A DNA stretch of 13,705 bases from the NCBI GenBank assembly GCA_015657535.1, contig JADHZB010000764.1, positions 1 through 13,705 on the forward strand, in the 5' to 3' direction. This DNA comes from Nephromyces sp. MM_2019 (taxonomy: Eukaryota > Apicomplexa > Aconoidasida > Nephromycida). Position numbers and translations under genes: made by a program. The notes under the pieces are model-generated. The model was not told where the DNA came from and ran no database searches. It worked only from the letters and a program-made list of their open reading frames with translations. Shown here piece after piece: positions 1-10,382 of this stretch (the stretch's first letter is position 1; every line of letters begins with the position of its first letter).

Positions 1-165
1 ACCCACAATATGTCACATCAATTTTTGTATGGGAAGTTAAAGTTATTGAGCTTGCTCAAGCTTAACTTAAACGTCGCCTTGCTCTTGCACATATTAGCAA
101 GTGTGGTGTACCCTAAGACCACCATTGTGGTCAACAATTTAATTAACAAAATTTTATTTAACTAA
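1..165. other. unassigned block with two small hairpins, possibly the end of an upstream gene
   Basis: This block is less AT-rich than the 600 bases after it. It holds two short perfect inverted repeats: TTGAGC/GCTCAA around 48-61, and GACCAC/GTGGTC with a 4-base loop around 117-132. The + strand is open in frame 1 from the window edge to a TAA at about 163-165, and the opposite strand is also open for about 45 codons. Frame 3 has two protein-like runs separated by TAA. None of these readings matches a family I recognise, so this could be the last exon of a left-hand gene, a decayed gene or a structured RNA. Confidence 0.25.
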
Positions 166-788
166 TAAATATAAGTAATGCATTTATTTAGAAAACACCA
201 AGGTATAAAACTCCTAAGTTAATGGCAAGATTTTTTAAATAACATAATATAAATATATAACAAGAAGCAAAACCTAAATTGTAAAATTAAAATCGATTGA
301 GAATAATCTTGAATGAATGATAAATAAAAAGTTATTAACGTACTTTTGTCTAGTTTTGGATGCTTTAATAAACGATTAGTAGTATATTATATAAATAACT
401 TCCCACACATATATGAAGCAAACTATCATAGGATATAAAACTTAGGGTAATCGAAGTTACAAGCTAAAAGACACATTAAAATGACCTAGTTATATATAAT
501 TTTAAACTTGTAAACAATATAAATTTCACCTCAATTTTAATACAATCTGATAATTTAAAAATTTGTAAATAACAATAATGTTTCCTAAATGTGAATTTTA
601 ACTTAAAATTATTCAATATGCACATCAACATTTCATATAATTAATATATGCCTAACAGAAACTAACAATTAATACAACTCTGAACCTGAATAACCTATGT
701 TATACTGTACATTGCAAAGCTGAATATAAGTCAAATAAGAATAAGACTACCAAACATATCACATACATACATTTATATAATTTATCTT
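166..788. other. AT-rich spacer upstream of the TBC gene
   Basis: There is no ORF of note, no RNA gene and no clear repeat here. The stretch is AT-rich with scattered short A and T runs, and presumably contains the promoter and 5' untranslated region of the TBC gene. The frame of the TBC start codon is open back to a TGA at 687-689 with no other ATG, so 789 is the first possible start unless an unseen upstream exon exists. Confidence 0.5.
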
Positions 789-3736
789 ATGTCTAATGGT
801 ACTATAGACTCTGGTATACTTCCATTCAGTATACCAATAGCATTAAGGTACTACCACACAATTCATCAACGTCCACACTGTGAATGTCCAAAGTCAGAAG
901 ATGGCCAATGTGTACTCTTTAGGAAGTGGTGGGAGATATTAGAAGTTGAAAAGTTGGTTGACCCGATTCTATATCAAAAGATGAATCAAATTTTTCGTAT
1001 TGAGTTACCTTATCTACCCTCAACATCAACTGAAGATGAAAATCCAACAAAAACTACTTCTTCTACAGAAATCACTACACCTCAAAGTGAAAACCAACCT
1101 CTTGATTTGATTACACAGTCTACCATTGGAGATAGACCTGATCAAATACAGCTACAGCTTGATGTTGGCCTACCTCTTGACCTTACGATACCCTCTGAAC
1201 TTGCTCAGCAGTACACCCGCGCAATATCGGCCCTGAGGCTTATGAAGTATAAGAGTGAGACTATATCAAACCGCACTCAAAACATCATTGATTTTCAGAG
1301 GACTTTATGCAGAGACTTAGTAATTAAGAAGGATGTTATCAATTACATCAAGGTCGACCTAGACCGCACATTTCCGAATATTAAATTTTTTGATAATTAT
1401 GGGTTAGTTGATACAAGGGGCTACAGGAGTGTATATATATATATATATGTGTATAAATACATCATTTTATATCAATCTTATATTCACTTTTAAAAATTTG
1501 ATCAACTTATATAATTCATCGCTATATTTGTTAGGTCTGAACAACTAATGAGAGTTCTCCAAGCCTATGCTTTTTATGATCCAGAAATTGGTTATGTTCA
1601 AGGTATGAATTTCATAGCAGGATTCTTATTGTGGCATTCCACCGAACAGCAATCTTTTTGGATGCTTGTAGCTATAATGCATATGAGGGAATTGCGTAGT
1701 ATGTACCTCCCCAATTTTCCAGGCCTATTCAAACGCTGTTCTGAGATTACAACCTTTTTAAGCATAGCTCAACCCAATCTACTAATACACTTTGAAGAAA
1801 ACGGTATAAACCCTATATTATTTGCTTCAGATTGGCTATTAACCCTCTTTTCAAACACAATTCCCTTTTACATTTTAAATACTATATGGGACCTATTTAT
1901 TATGGAAGGTTGGGAAATTATTTACAAAATTATCATTCAAAGATTATGGAGATTGAGGCGTAAGTTACATGTATGTGTGCGGGTGTGGATATTGTCGAGT
2001 GTGTACATATATATGTTGGTAGGTGGGTGGCTGGGTGTGGCAGTGGGTATATCTGTGTACATAATTGGGTGTATCCGTGGGTGTAGCCGTGGGTGTAGGT
2101 TTGGGTGTATCTATATACATGTGTTTATGCATGGGTGTGTATATTTATACATAATGTGTATGTACATTTGTGTCTATGTTTATATAAAAAAAATTATATT
2201 TTTGTGATTATACAATCACATTTATGTATACACAAGCACATATATTTATTTGGATAGTATATACACATGATACCCTCAAGAATATTTTGGACCACAACTT
2301 ATGCTTATTTTTAATTTGTTAATTAGTATAATGCTTTTTCTTTATCTAGAGAAATTAATCGATACAGAGGAAATTGATAGGATATTAGGATTGATAAAGT
2401 ATGGTGACCCAAAAGGGCGACCAAATCAACAAAATAATCTCCAAACAAACATACCTGATGTATCAAATACACATATAACAGAAAAAGATAGGAGAAGGGG
2501 ATTAATTGGCAATGTATTTACCAAATTTAACAAAGTTTTTCAGAAGTTTGATGAGGAAATTGAACAACCTCAATTCAATACAAACGAATTTTGGCAAAAA
2601 ATTGTTGAAGAAGCTCAAAATTATAATTTGGATCGCTTATCAGGTAATTATTTATACAATTATACATATATTTATACATATATATATAATGAGAGGGGAA
2701 AGTTTATGACTTTATCTTGGTTTGTGTGTGTACATATATCTCAAATTTATTGAAGTATCTCATGCAATCTTGTACACAACCCCAAAAATTAATATATGTG
2801 TAAATTATATCCTCTATTTCAAATTCAGTAGAAGATATGGAAACTTACTTAGATGATAACAAGCGGTCTGAAACTAGACCCTTAGCAGATTTTATGAAAA
2901 GAGTTTCGGATGGCCTTACAAATTATAAACCAAAATCGACCAATGAATTTACACACAATCATTCATGGGAAACATTATCATTGCCCGAAAAGGAAGATTC
3001 CTTACACCTTGATAATATGCCCAATAGCGGAGATAATGAAACACTTTATAAGGATGTGTGTGATGAAATGTTTGATCAAAATGATATAGATGAAGAGCCA
3101 CTTGAAATACCTTCTGAGCCTGACTTAACTTCATTTGATTACACATCTCTACTCAATGATGATAGAAAGATTAAGAAAGTCATTTATAGTAGCTTAGATA
3201 TTGGTAAACACAAGTATCACACACACTCAAGTAATACACCCCAAATTGATTCTCCTCTAAGTAGCTTGTATATATATCACACGCCTAAAAATACTACACA
3301 TCCAGATCACACCCCTACCAGTAGTACACATTCATATCCAACACCCACAAGTATCACACACCCAACACAGTCGTACTCGGCCAACACATATCCTGCATAT
3401 CCAACTGACAAGCCTAGAACCACTGACACACAACATATACCTACAAGCCAAACAGGCACAAATCAAATAACCTACAATGATAGGAAACATTCGAGTCAAG
3501 CAGAGAGTAGAGCCAACCTGTTGGGTACACACAAACAATTAGATATAGCTTACACACACCTCAATAAATTGGGTATGCATGATTTATGCACACAAATTAG
3601 AAGAATAAGGACAATTTGTGATACACACTGTAAAGATGCTACTGAGTTACTCAAAATAAACTCTCAAACAAAAGATAGTCAAAAAATATTTTTTATAGAT
3701 CATAGAAAAAATAATATATACCCTACAAGAAATTAA
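789..3736 (+). CDS. TBC-domain Rab GTPase-activating protein, four exons
   Basis: Exons are 789-1402, 1535-1959, 2350-2643 and 2829-3736, totalling 2241 nt (746 codons plus TAA). Introns of 132, 390 and 185 bp begin GTTAGT, GTAAGT and GTAATT and end in TTAG, CTAG and TTCAG. Codons split across junctions give Gly205, Gln347 and Val445. The TBC domain lies at about residues 165-370. The arginine finger motif IxxDxxR is I187-D190-R193, followed by TFP, and the glutamine finger YVQGM has Q227. The later hallmarks SDWLLTLFS, WDLF and MEGWE are present. With both fingers intact, the protein should speed GTP hydrolysis on a Rab in vesicle traffic; the target Rab cannot be told. Residues 76-140 are a low-complexity Ser/Thr/Pro/Gln region, and the tail after about 390 is unrecognised, with a Thr/Pro/His-rich run at about 580-670. 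A motif-A-like RKWW occurs at 45-48, far from the finger. The family call is firm; the extreme N-terminus is less certain. Confidence 0.88.
1960..2349 (+). other. intron 2 of the TBC gene
   Basis: The donor GTAAGT follows GAGGC and the acceptor is TTTATCTAG. The first half is rich in GTGGGTGT-like words (about 1978-2110), the second half in TATA and ACACA words. Reading straight through the donor gives a Val/Cys/Tyr-rich low-complexity tail that does not resemble the end of a TBC domain, whereas splicing continues the domain in frame. Confidence 0.75.
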
Positions 3737-3745
3737 AATTACAGA

Positions 3746-3747
<2 letters not shown>

Positions 3748-3779
<32 letters not shown>
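3748..3779. repeat. (TA)n microsatellite just after the TBC stop codon
   Basis: An uninterrupted TA run of about 15 units begins 12 bases after the stop codon and passes straight into GTGTG. It probably lies in the 3' untranslated region. A tract of the same structure occurs in the first intron of the E2 gene at about 11250. Confidence 0.85.
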
Positions 3780-3784
<5 letters not shown>

Positions 3785-3918
3785 TCGTGTAATTGTATAT
3801 ACTATATATAACAAGGTTATATTTTTATTCCACAATCAAGCAACATTTCGTAAAAGTGTAAATAATTAAGTTTTTCAATTAAAATTGTTTCTCAAACCCA
3901 TTATCCAACTATACAGAG

Positions 3919-4170
3919 CTAACACAGTGTATATATGTGTATATGTATGTACTGTTTGTGTGTATATATGTACGATAGTGTTTGTGTGTATGTATGTACG
4001 ATAGTGTTTGTGTGTATGTATATGTGTGTGTTTGTGTGTATGTATATGTTTGTGCGAGTATGTATGTGTTTGTGCGAGTGTATATGTGTGTATTTATGCA
4101 CAAGTGTTCGTGTATGTGCATGTGTGTATTTGTATGCTTGTTAGTATGTATGTTTTAGTGGGTGTGCGTG
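3919..4170. repeat. TG-rich field with a 26-bp tandem duplication
   Basis: The + strand is made mostly of TGTGTGTA and TGTATGTA words. A 26-bp unit starting TACGATAGTGTTTG occurs twice head to tail, at 3971-3996 and 3997-4022, and the rest is degenerate. The long frames across this field read as Cys-Val or Thr-His dipeptides and are not genes. Confidence 0.75.
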
Positions 4171-4415
4171 TGTGTTTGTGTGTGCGTGTGTGTATGTGTG
4201 TGTGTGTTTGTGTGTGCGTGTGTGTATGTGTGTGTGTGTTTGTGTGTGCGTGTGTGTATGTGTGTGTGTGTTTGTGTGTGCGTGTGTGTATGTGTGTGTG
4301 TGTTTGTGTGTGCGTGTGTGTATGTGTGTGTGTGTTTGTGTGTGCGTGTGTGTATGTGTGTGTGTGTTTGTGTGTGCGTGTGTGTATGTGTGTGTGTGTT
4401 TGTGTGTGCGTGTGT
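4171..4415. repeat. 32-bp minisatellite, about eight copies
   Basis: The array has an exact 32-bp period. The only TTT in each unit falls at 4175, 4207, 4239, 4271, 4303, 4335, 4367 and 4399, and each unit also carries one GCG and one GTATG at fixed offsets inside a TG background. The copies look identical by eye, which suggests recent expansion. A diverged tail with GTAGG and GCGAG follows at 4416-4430. Alternating purine-pyrimidine DNA of this kind can adopt Z-DNA. Confidence 0.88.
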
Positions 4416-4429
4416 AGGTGTGTGCGAGT

Positions 4430-5285
4430 ATAAGTGTTGTGTATGTATGTGTATTTGTTTTGTATGTAAGTATGTGTTGTGTGTAGGCATGTGTTATGTG
4501 TTTATGTGTATGTTTTCATTTGATAAGCACACATATAGGATTTAATTTTCGACTTGAAAAAATGCTGATATACGCTCCTTGATACTAATTAAACACAAAT
4601 CTTAGAGTTGTGTGGATGATTTTACTAGAGATATTTTCTTAATTACACTCACACATATCCCTGAATAAATATAAAAAGAGATTCAATAGTAGTTATAGTA
4701 GTCTTTAAACCTGTGCACCTGAATTAAAAAACATAAAACTAATTATGCATATCAAACACATTTAAATCACTATACTAAGTAAAACCAAGTCATAAAAAAC
4801 ACACACAAACATTACTAGCTAATTTTATGTGTGAAAACATATACTAGAAACCTAAATCCTCTAAATACATATCATTTGGTACTTACTTGAATTTACACAA
4901 ACAGTTAACCAAAGTAAGATCAATGAATTGACAAGTTTTACTAGCCTACACACTTTCTCAATGTGAATCAAACTCATGTAAATTAATTTGACAAACATAA
5001 AACTCACACAAACTTACCCCTCCCTTACACACACTTATTCAAGATTATGTACATGTACTATGTACACACATTAAATATAGATTTGTGTTACATTGCTTAC
5101 TCATCTCATTTTCTTGATTGATTATAGCTAATAACCCATTGATATGTATTAACATAGCCATATTTCAACTATTTCAAATGTGTGTGTGAGTGTGTGCGTG
5201 TGGGTGTGTAAATTGAAAATGTATATTACACCTAAAACATTGAGTAGTACTTTATAACACAATACTAGCAAACCTTTTAGAAACA
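4430..5285. other. AT-rich spacer upstream of the small heat-shock protein gene
   Basis: No gene is seen. The TG-rich field fades out by about 4520. The rest is AT-rich with recurring short words such as CACACAAAC, and a short TGTGTG patch at about 5178-5207. It presumably holds the promoter of the next gene, but no element can be named with confidence. The 70-residue antisense frame at 5149-5358 has no protein-like character. Confidence 0.5.
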
Positions 5286-7338
5286 ATGCAAACCTATCCA
5301 AGGTATTACTACCTATTTTTATTAGCATTAACAATGCATACACATTATACCAATTCATTGGAGATCACAGTTAAATGTAATACGGATTCTAAATTGATTT
5401 CAGGCCACACTCAATCTAACCTAATACCCAATCAAATAAGAACGCATCCAAATAGCCGATCGAAACACTTGAATAGCAATTTGCTATCAAAATATCCAAC
5501 ATCTACAACCGCGCAGGCACACACACACCTAAATTACATTAAAACTCCTCACACCCATCTAACATCCACAAACACAAACCCAAAGTCAGCATACAAACAC
5601 CCAAAACCAACTTACCCACCCCCAAATTTCCTAACTACACCATGCACACACACACACCTCAGTTTCATAAAACCAACTAGAAATTTTGATGTGAAATCAA
5701 ATCAAAATACTCAACTATCTGCAACAACGCGGTCAGGCATACCTATACCCCCTGATGTTGCCTCATTTGGGAGAGCTATTATTTATCACACACCAACAAA
5801 TACATTCACTATGGAAGTGTGGCTACCTGGCCTACAAGCAGATAACATTTGTTGCTCATTTAGACAAATTGGTGCACATTATTTACAACCTATGTTAGTA
5901 ATATTGGCCCCAAAAAATCACATTGTTAAAACTTGGGAAAAAAGAAATTTTGTACGTTGTTCACAAAAAAACAAACTCACAGATACATATAAATAAAGAG
6001 AATTAGAGAACTAATTATTTTATAATGAATTATTTTCGCACACACATGAATACATATATAAAGGGAGAAAGCTAAAGAACTATTTATTTCATATTAATTT
6101 ACTTGTACATGCACATACATGCATATATAATATATGTTTGAATTTATTCAAAGTTACACCCACAAACATCCTAGCTATTTACTCATTTGAAATGCTTATA
6201 TCTAATGAATATAATTTGTGAAACTTCTTTAGAAAACTGAAAGCCGAAAAAACTTGATTAAAGATATTGATCTAATTCAAAGAGCTTATCGTCTTGTTCG
6301 GTATGTATATGTAAAAAATTTAGTGTGAATAATTTATTCTTTAAATTTATACCCATTTTACATTAACTAACTCTACATAAACATACAAAAACACATATGT
6401 ATGTATATATATACTACATATCAGGTCCGCTGATCTATTAAATACAACGGCAAAGTACTCCGGTGAAATCTTACAAATTACTGTCCCATATCAAACTCAA
6501 ACTCCTCAAAATTTTACACTTCCTATTTCTATACCCATAACAGGTTATATTGTGTGTAAAATTATATGTGTGAAATTGTATATGTGAAATTGTATGTGTA
6601 AAATTGTATATATCAAGATAGTGTGCTATAACTGTGCACAGAAAAATGTTCGTGTCAAAATAGTATGCTGTAATTGCATATAAAATGGTACACATAAAGT
6701 GGTGTGCGAGTCTGTTTGTAAGATGATACACATAAACTGATATTTAAAATGGTGTGTAAGGATTTTTGTAGGCTTGTGTATTTTAATCAGGCGTAAACAA
6801 GCGTGTTATAGCTGCATTTGAAATAATAATTTGTAATTGTGTGTAAAGTCATGCTTAAAATGGTGCATATAAGATTAGATTTAATAACTTTGTAAATTTA
6901 TTTTATGATTTATTTGTTACACGAGCTTTATTAAATAATAAATCGTATATAATTTTTAGGTATCTTTACACATTGTTTTAAACAGATAATTATCTACATA
7001 CATTTATTCACACACACCTTTTCATTTCCCAATACTTCTAGCATATATATTTCATTACAATTACACGCAGCTACATACACTTTTTCTTTCCTCTACTTTT
7101 TGAGATTCACATATATGCACCGACACACATACCCACGTAATTTTCTACGCTAAAATTTCTTTTTCTACACATTCCAGATGATCAAGCACTCACCAGTGTA
7201 GGATTAGATATTGATAACATAACAGAAACTTCATGGATATTTAATTGGGATAAGTTTCCAGAATTATATAATTTGGCACATGATTATACACAGAGTGAAC
7301 TCCCTAAGTTTGCCTCTACGAACCGCACACTTGATTAA
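5286..7338 (+). CDS. divergent Hsp20/alpha-crystallin-domain chaperone with a probable plastid leader, four exons
   Basis: Exons are 5286-5951, 6233-6300, 6425-6543 and 7178-7338, totalling 1014 nt (337 codons plus TAA). Introns of 281, 124 and 634 bp start GTACGT, GTATGT and GTTATA and end in TTTAG, ATCAG and TCCAG; phases are 0, 2 and 1. Residues 1-26 have a hydrophobic core (YYYLFLLALTM) like a signal peptide. Residues 27-155 are basic, Ser/Thr/Asn/Pro/His-rich and almost free of acidic residues, like an apicoplast transit peptide. The alpha-crystallin domain spans about 164-270: MEVWLPGL at 176-183, LVIL in the middle, IQRAYRLV at 237-244, AKYSGEILQITVPY at 254-267, then an IxI motif in ISIPI (279-283). 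The usual Gly of the GVL motif is Glu259. Small heat-shock proteins hold unfolding proteins without ATP. The C-terminal extension (285-337) is long and unrecognised. The family call rests on spaced motifs, not on a search. Confidence 0.72.
6544..7177 (+). other. intron 3 of the small heat-shock protein gene, with degenerate tandem repeats
   Basis: The donor is ACAG|GTTATA and the acceptor TTCCAG. At 6553-6612 a 12-16-bp unit of the form GTGTGAAATTGTATAT occurs about four times with variation. Words such as AAAATGGTRYAYATAAA recur less regularly to about 6870. The remainder is AT-rich, and no hidden exon was seen. Confidence 0.6.
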
Positions 7339-7960
7339 ATTATTAACACATACACGCAGAGTCAATTATTATAAATATATATACACGATTAACTTATTGT
7401 TATATATATATACATTCTTACTTAATTTATCTTTATTATTTTTATATATATGTGTATTCTCATTAATTCATTCTTATAAGTATAAATATATGTCTATATT
7501 CACACACTTATTTAATACTACTTAACATCACTCTCTTATAAGAAATAATTTTATTTCCTATTTTACACACACACACATTCATATACAAAAGTAACTTGAA
7601 GATTCATTCAATTTTAAATAAATTTCAATTTGAAATATGTAATATATATCTAACCAACAAATTAAAATAATAATACCCCCACAACACTTATTTGGGGTAA
7701 ATATATTTTTAAACTCGAGATTCATTCATTTTGTATATAAGATGAAAAATGATATCTATAAAAAACACAAAATAAATGCTATTGAGAATTAATTACAATA
7801 TTGTAATTAATTTTATTTATATATAATTAATACACACACTAGGAAAATATTTAAGATAAATTATCCTCATGATTTGAGCTATGTAAATAACAAGAACTCA
7901 TACAATTATTTACTGAGTGTGTACTTTGCTATGTTTAATTTTTATTGCGTGTTTTTATTG
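7339..7960. other. AT-rich spacer downstream of the small heat-shock protein gene
   Basis: There is no supported gene. The stretch is mostly TA and TTA words, with ACACACACAC around 7565-7577. The frame at 7280-7525 overlaps the last exon in another frame and then reads low-complexity Tyr/Leu/Ile sequence, so it is a shadow. Confidence 0.5.
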
Positions 7961-8060
7961 TGCTTGTGTGTCTGTGTTTATGTATGTGTGTGTCTGTCTG
8001 TGTTTATGTATGTGTGTGTCTGTCTGTGTTCATGTATGTGTGTGCCTGTCTGTGTATTTT
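7961..8060. repeat. 26-bp TG-rich tandem repeat, about three copies
   Basis: The word GTTTATGTATG, or GTTCATGTATG in the third copy, starts at 7976, 8002 and 8028, giving an exact 26-bp period. TGTCTGTCTGT separates the copies. The sequence is related in style to, but not the same as, the 26-bp unit at 3971. Confidence 0.75.
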
Positions 8061-8589
8061 CTAGTAAAACTGATGATTAATTGCATTGAAAATTAATAAT
8101 AAACCATATATATATACATTTCTGATTTAATGACAGTTTAATTAAGAAAAAACAATTTGTTATTTTGTAATTTGTGTGTACTTGGTATGATAAAACAAAG
8201 TGACTTAAGAGTAAAGTTTTTAAGTTATAAAGGTTTAGATAATATCATACACACATCCAAAATACTACGCACAATCAAGATATTAAACACATTCACAATT
8301 TATTTTGCATCTAAACCTTACATCTACAAAAAATATAACAAACACTACATACATCAAAAAATATCAGACAAATATATCCAAAAGTATTACACACATATCA
8401 AGCATATTACACATACACACTTTTCAAAAGATAAATGCTTTTGAGTTGTAAATAAATTTATTTTAAATTAGATATGTTAACAAAGAAACATCCAGACTTA
8501 TTTTTTTTGATTTGTCTGTTAAAAGTAAAATTAATCCTTTTTCAAAGTTTTAATAAATTTGGCTGAGAATTATTTAATATAATTTATTA
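8061..8589. other. AT-rich spacer with one unconvincing frame
   Basis: A 95-codon + frame runs from 8157 to 8444 and is Lys/Ile/Tyr/His-rich. It has no recognisable domain, no leader and a composition like the flanking spacer, so I do not call it a gene. Nothing else stands out. Confidence 0.45.
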
Positions 8590-8840
8590 GAATAATCAAG
8601 CACAATTTATTTTTGACAAGAGTATATACACACTGTGCCTATAAAATGGTATATAAATATATATGTCCTGTGTGTCGTGAAATGGAGGGTATATTCCAAT
8701 CAATTTATACATTTTGTGTTTATGTATGAAATTTAGTTTATATTTCAATCAAGCATATATACATTGTGTGTGTGAGATCGATTTACACTTTAATCCAATA
8801 TATTTATGTGTTGTGTATGGGTAAAATTAAGCTCAAACTT
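8590..8840. repeat. degenerate tandem repeat with a period near 45-50 bp
   Basis: The pattern TTYCAATCAA-TATATACATT-TGTGTGT recurs at about 8693, 8743 and 8790, with a weaker copy at about 8596. The copies differ by substitutions and small length changes, which suggests an old, decaying array. The period is estimated by eye. Confidence 0.4.
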
Positions 8841-9185
8841 GCTGTATGTACTTAAAACGATTTCAAAATGTGTACAAAAACTGAACTGGGTTCTAATGCT
8901 ATGTACATATTTGTTAAATTTAATTATTAAAGCGTTAAAAACAAAAGTATTCATTGTTTTCTAAATCATTTTGTCAACCATAATGGATGTGCGTGTATTA
9001 ATTAATTTGACTGTGAAATTGGTTTTGTGAATTATGTGTTCATTAATTGACTCACTAAAGCTAGTGCGGGTTGTTAACATGCATACACACTCACTATAAT
9101 CTTCAGTGGACACACATTTCTCAGTTACCTTATATATAAGCAATCTTGCTTAACCTATAAAGATATATTTGGTTTGTAGAAATAC
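8841..9185. other. AT-rich spacer without a recognisable gene
   Basis: This is mixed AT-rich sequence, with less simple repeat than its surroundings. The 60-codon antisense frame at 8961-9143 shows no domain. Nothing else can be supported. Confidence 0.45.
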
Positions 9186-9304
9186 TTGACATGTTCACAA
9201 ACTTTACACACAAACATAGATTCGCAAACACACGCTAACTCATACCCACACACACACACACAAGCAACAAACATCATGCTTACACACACACATATACACA
9301 CCTT

Positions 9305-9335
<31 letters not shown>

Positions 9336-9475
9336 TATACACACAAACACACATATATACACACACAAACATATACACACACACACACACACATAAGCAC
9401 ACACGCACACACATAAGCACACACGCACACACGCATACACACATACAAGCACACATTCACATACACATGAAATAT
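9186..9475. repeat. CA-rich field with a 20-bp tandem duplication
   Basis: The + strand is almost wholly CACACA, CATATACA and CACAAACA words. A 20-bp unit, ACATAAGCACACACGCACAC, is present twice in perfect tandem at 9391-9410 and 9411-9430. Frames on both strands read as Thr-His or Cys-Val repeats and are not genes. The field has the opposite strand polarity to the TG-rich field at 3919-4520. Confidence 0.8.
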
Positions 9476-10380
9476 ATATATACATACATATATATACATA
9501 ATTAACTTGCGCGCACACATACAATGCATACATGATTACTTATACACTCTAAATAAAAAGCTTACTTCTCTAAAGTGTAATTATATACTGTACACACCTT
9601 ACATACTTCCCACAAACACATTTAATTGTATCTCACTCACATATATTCCTCAACACATCTTAAGCAACACTCTCCTTCCTTTATATAATCTTCAAACACA
9701 GATACAACAGCACACTTCAGATTATAACTCTCTATGAAGATGTTTGTCTAATAATTTTTAAATGAATTCATCTCACCCCAATCTATATAATTTTATTTAC
9801 ATATATCATCCTCAAACAAACAAATTTGAATCGAATTCACATATATTTTAACACTCACTCTCTCTCTCCCTCTATGTGTGTAAAACCCTATTAAATCAAG
9901 TAATTCTCCCTTAATAATAAATCCCTTCTGATTTTCCAACATTTCTTAGCCATAAATATATACACATAGATATATACATACACAAACATATATAAAAACA
10001 CACAAAAACATAAATATACAATATTAACATATACCTATAAATATACATATTTATATATACAGAAATATATACTCAAATATATGCACATACATATATATAA
10101 TATATATACACACACACTTAAACATATATACACACACTCAAACATACATACACATATATCTATATATATATATACATATACACACATTCGAACAAGATAC
10201 ACACACATTCAAATATATATACACTCTTTATTTTCATGCAGAATTTTAAAATTATCTGAAGGAGTTATTATGACTATTTTGTGATTGACTCGCATAGAAA
10301 TTTTTTCAACCAAGTTTGACGTCTGCTCCAGCCATCCTCACGCACATATATACAATACTGCTTACATACTTATATAGATA
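9476..10380. other. AT- and CA-rich spacer upstream of the E2 gene
   Basis: This is simple TATACA/CACATA sequence with a dense patch at 9955-10220 and a short CT-rich run (CTCTCTCTCTC) at about 9858. No gene is supported; the frames at 9507-9737 and 10081-10284 are low complexity. Confidence 0.5.
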
Positions 10381-10382
10381 CG

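Noticed and set aside
1..165. Genetic code with TAA read as Gln (ciliate-like), suggested by frame 3 of the left edge
   Set aside because: All three spliced genes use no internal TAA or TAG, and the TBC and chaperone frames end at TAA where expected.
1403..1493. TBC exon 1 continuing past 1402, or using the GT at 1429 or 1431
   Set aside because: Those donors do not fit the phase of exon 2, and GTTAGT at 1403 both fits and joins the two halves of the TBC domain as expected.
1548..1550. ATG at 1548 (also 2301 and 2837) as separate gene starts
   Set aside because: They are internal Met codons or intronic; splicing puts these blocks in one frame of 746 codons.
4171..4415. CRISPR array (unit length near 32 bp)
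   Set aside because: The repeats are contiguous with no unique spacers, and the genome is eukaryotic with spliced genes.
3909..4545. Several overlapping long frames on both strands in the TG-rich field
   Set aside because: They read as Cys-Val or Thr-His dipeptide runs created by the repeat in every frame, with no domain, no leader and no normal composition.
5894..5951. Alternative donors GTTAGT at 5894 and GTAATA at 5898 for chaperone exon 1
   Set aside because: 5894 gives the wrong phase. 5898 fits the phase but removes the LVIL strand of the alpha-crystallin domain, so GTACGT at 5952 is preferred.
8157..8444. 95-codon + frame as a small gene
   Set aside because: It has Lys/Ile/Tyr/His composition like the surrounding spacer, no recognised domain, and no splice partners that extend it.
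9155..9533. Frames of 76-124 codons on both strands in the CA-rich field
   Set aside because: They are the same artefact of a dinucleotide repeat.
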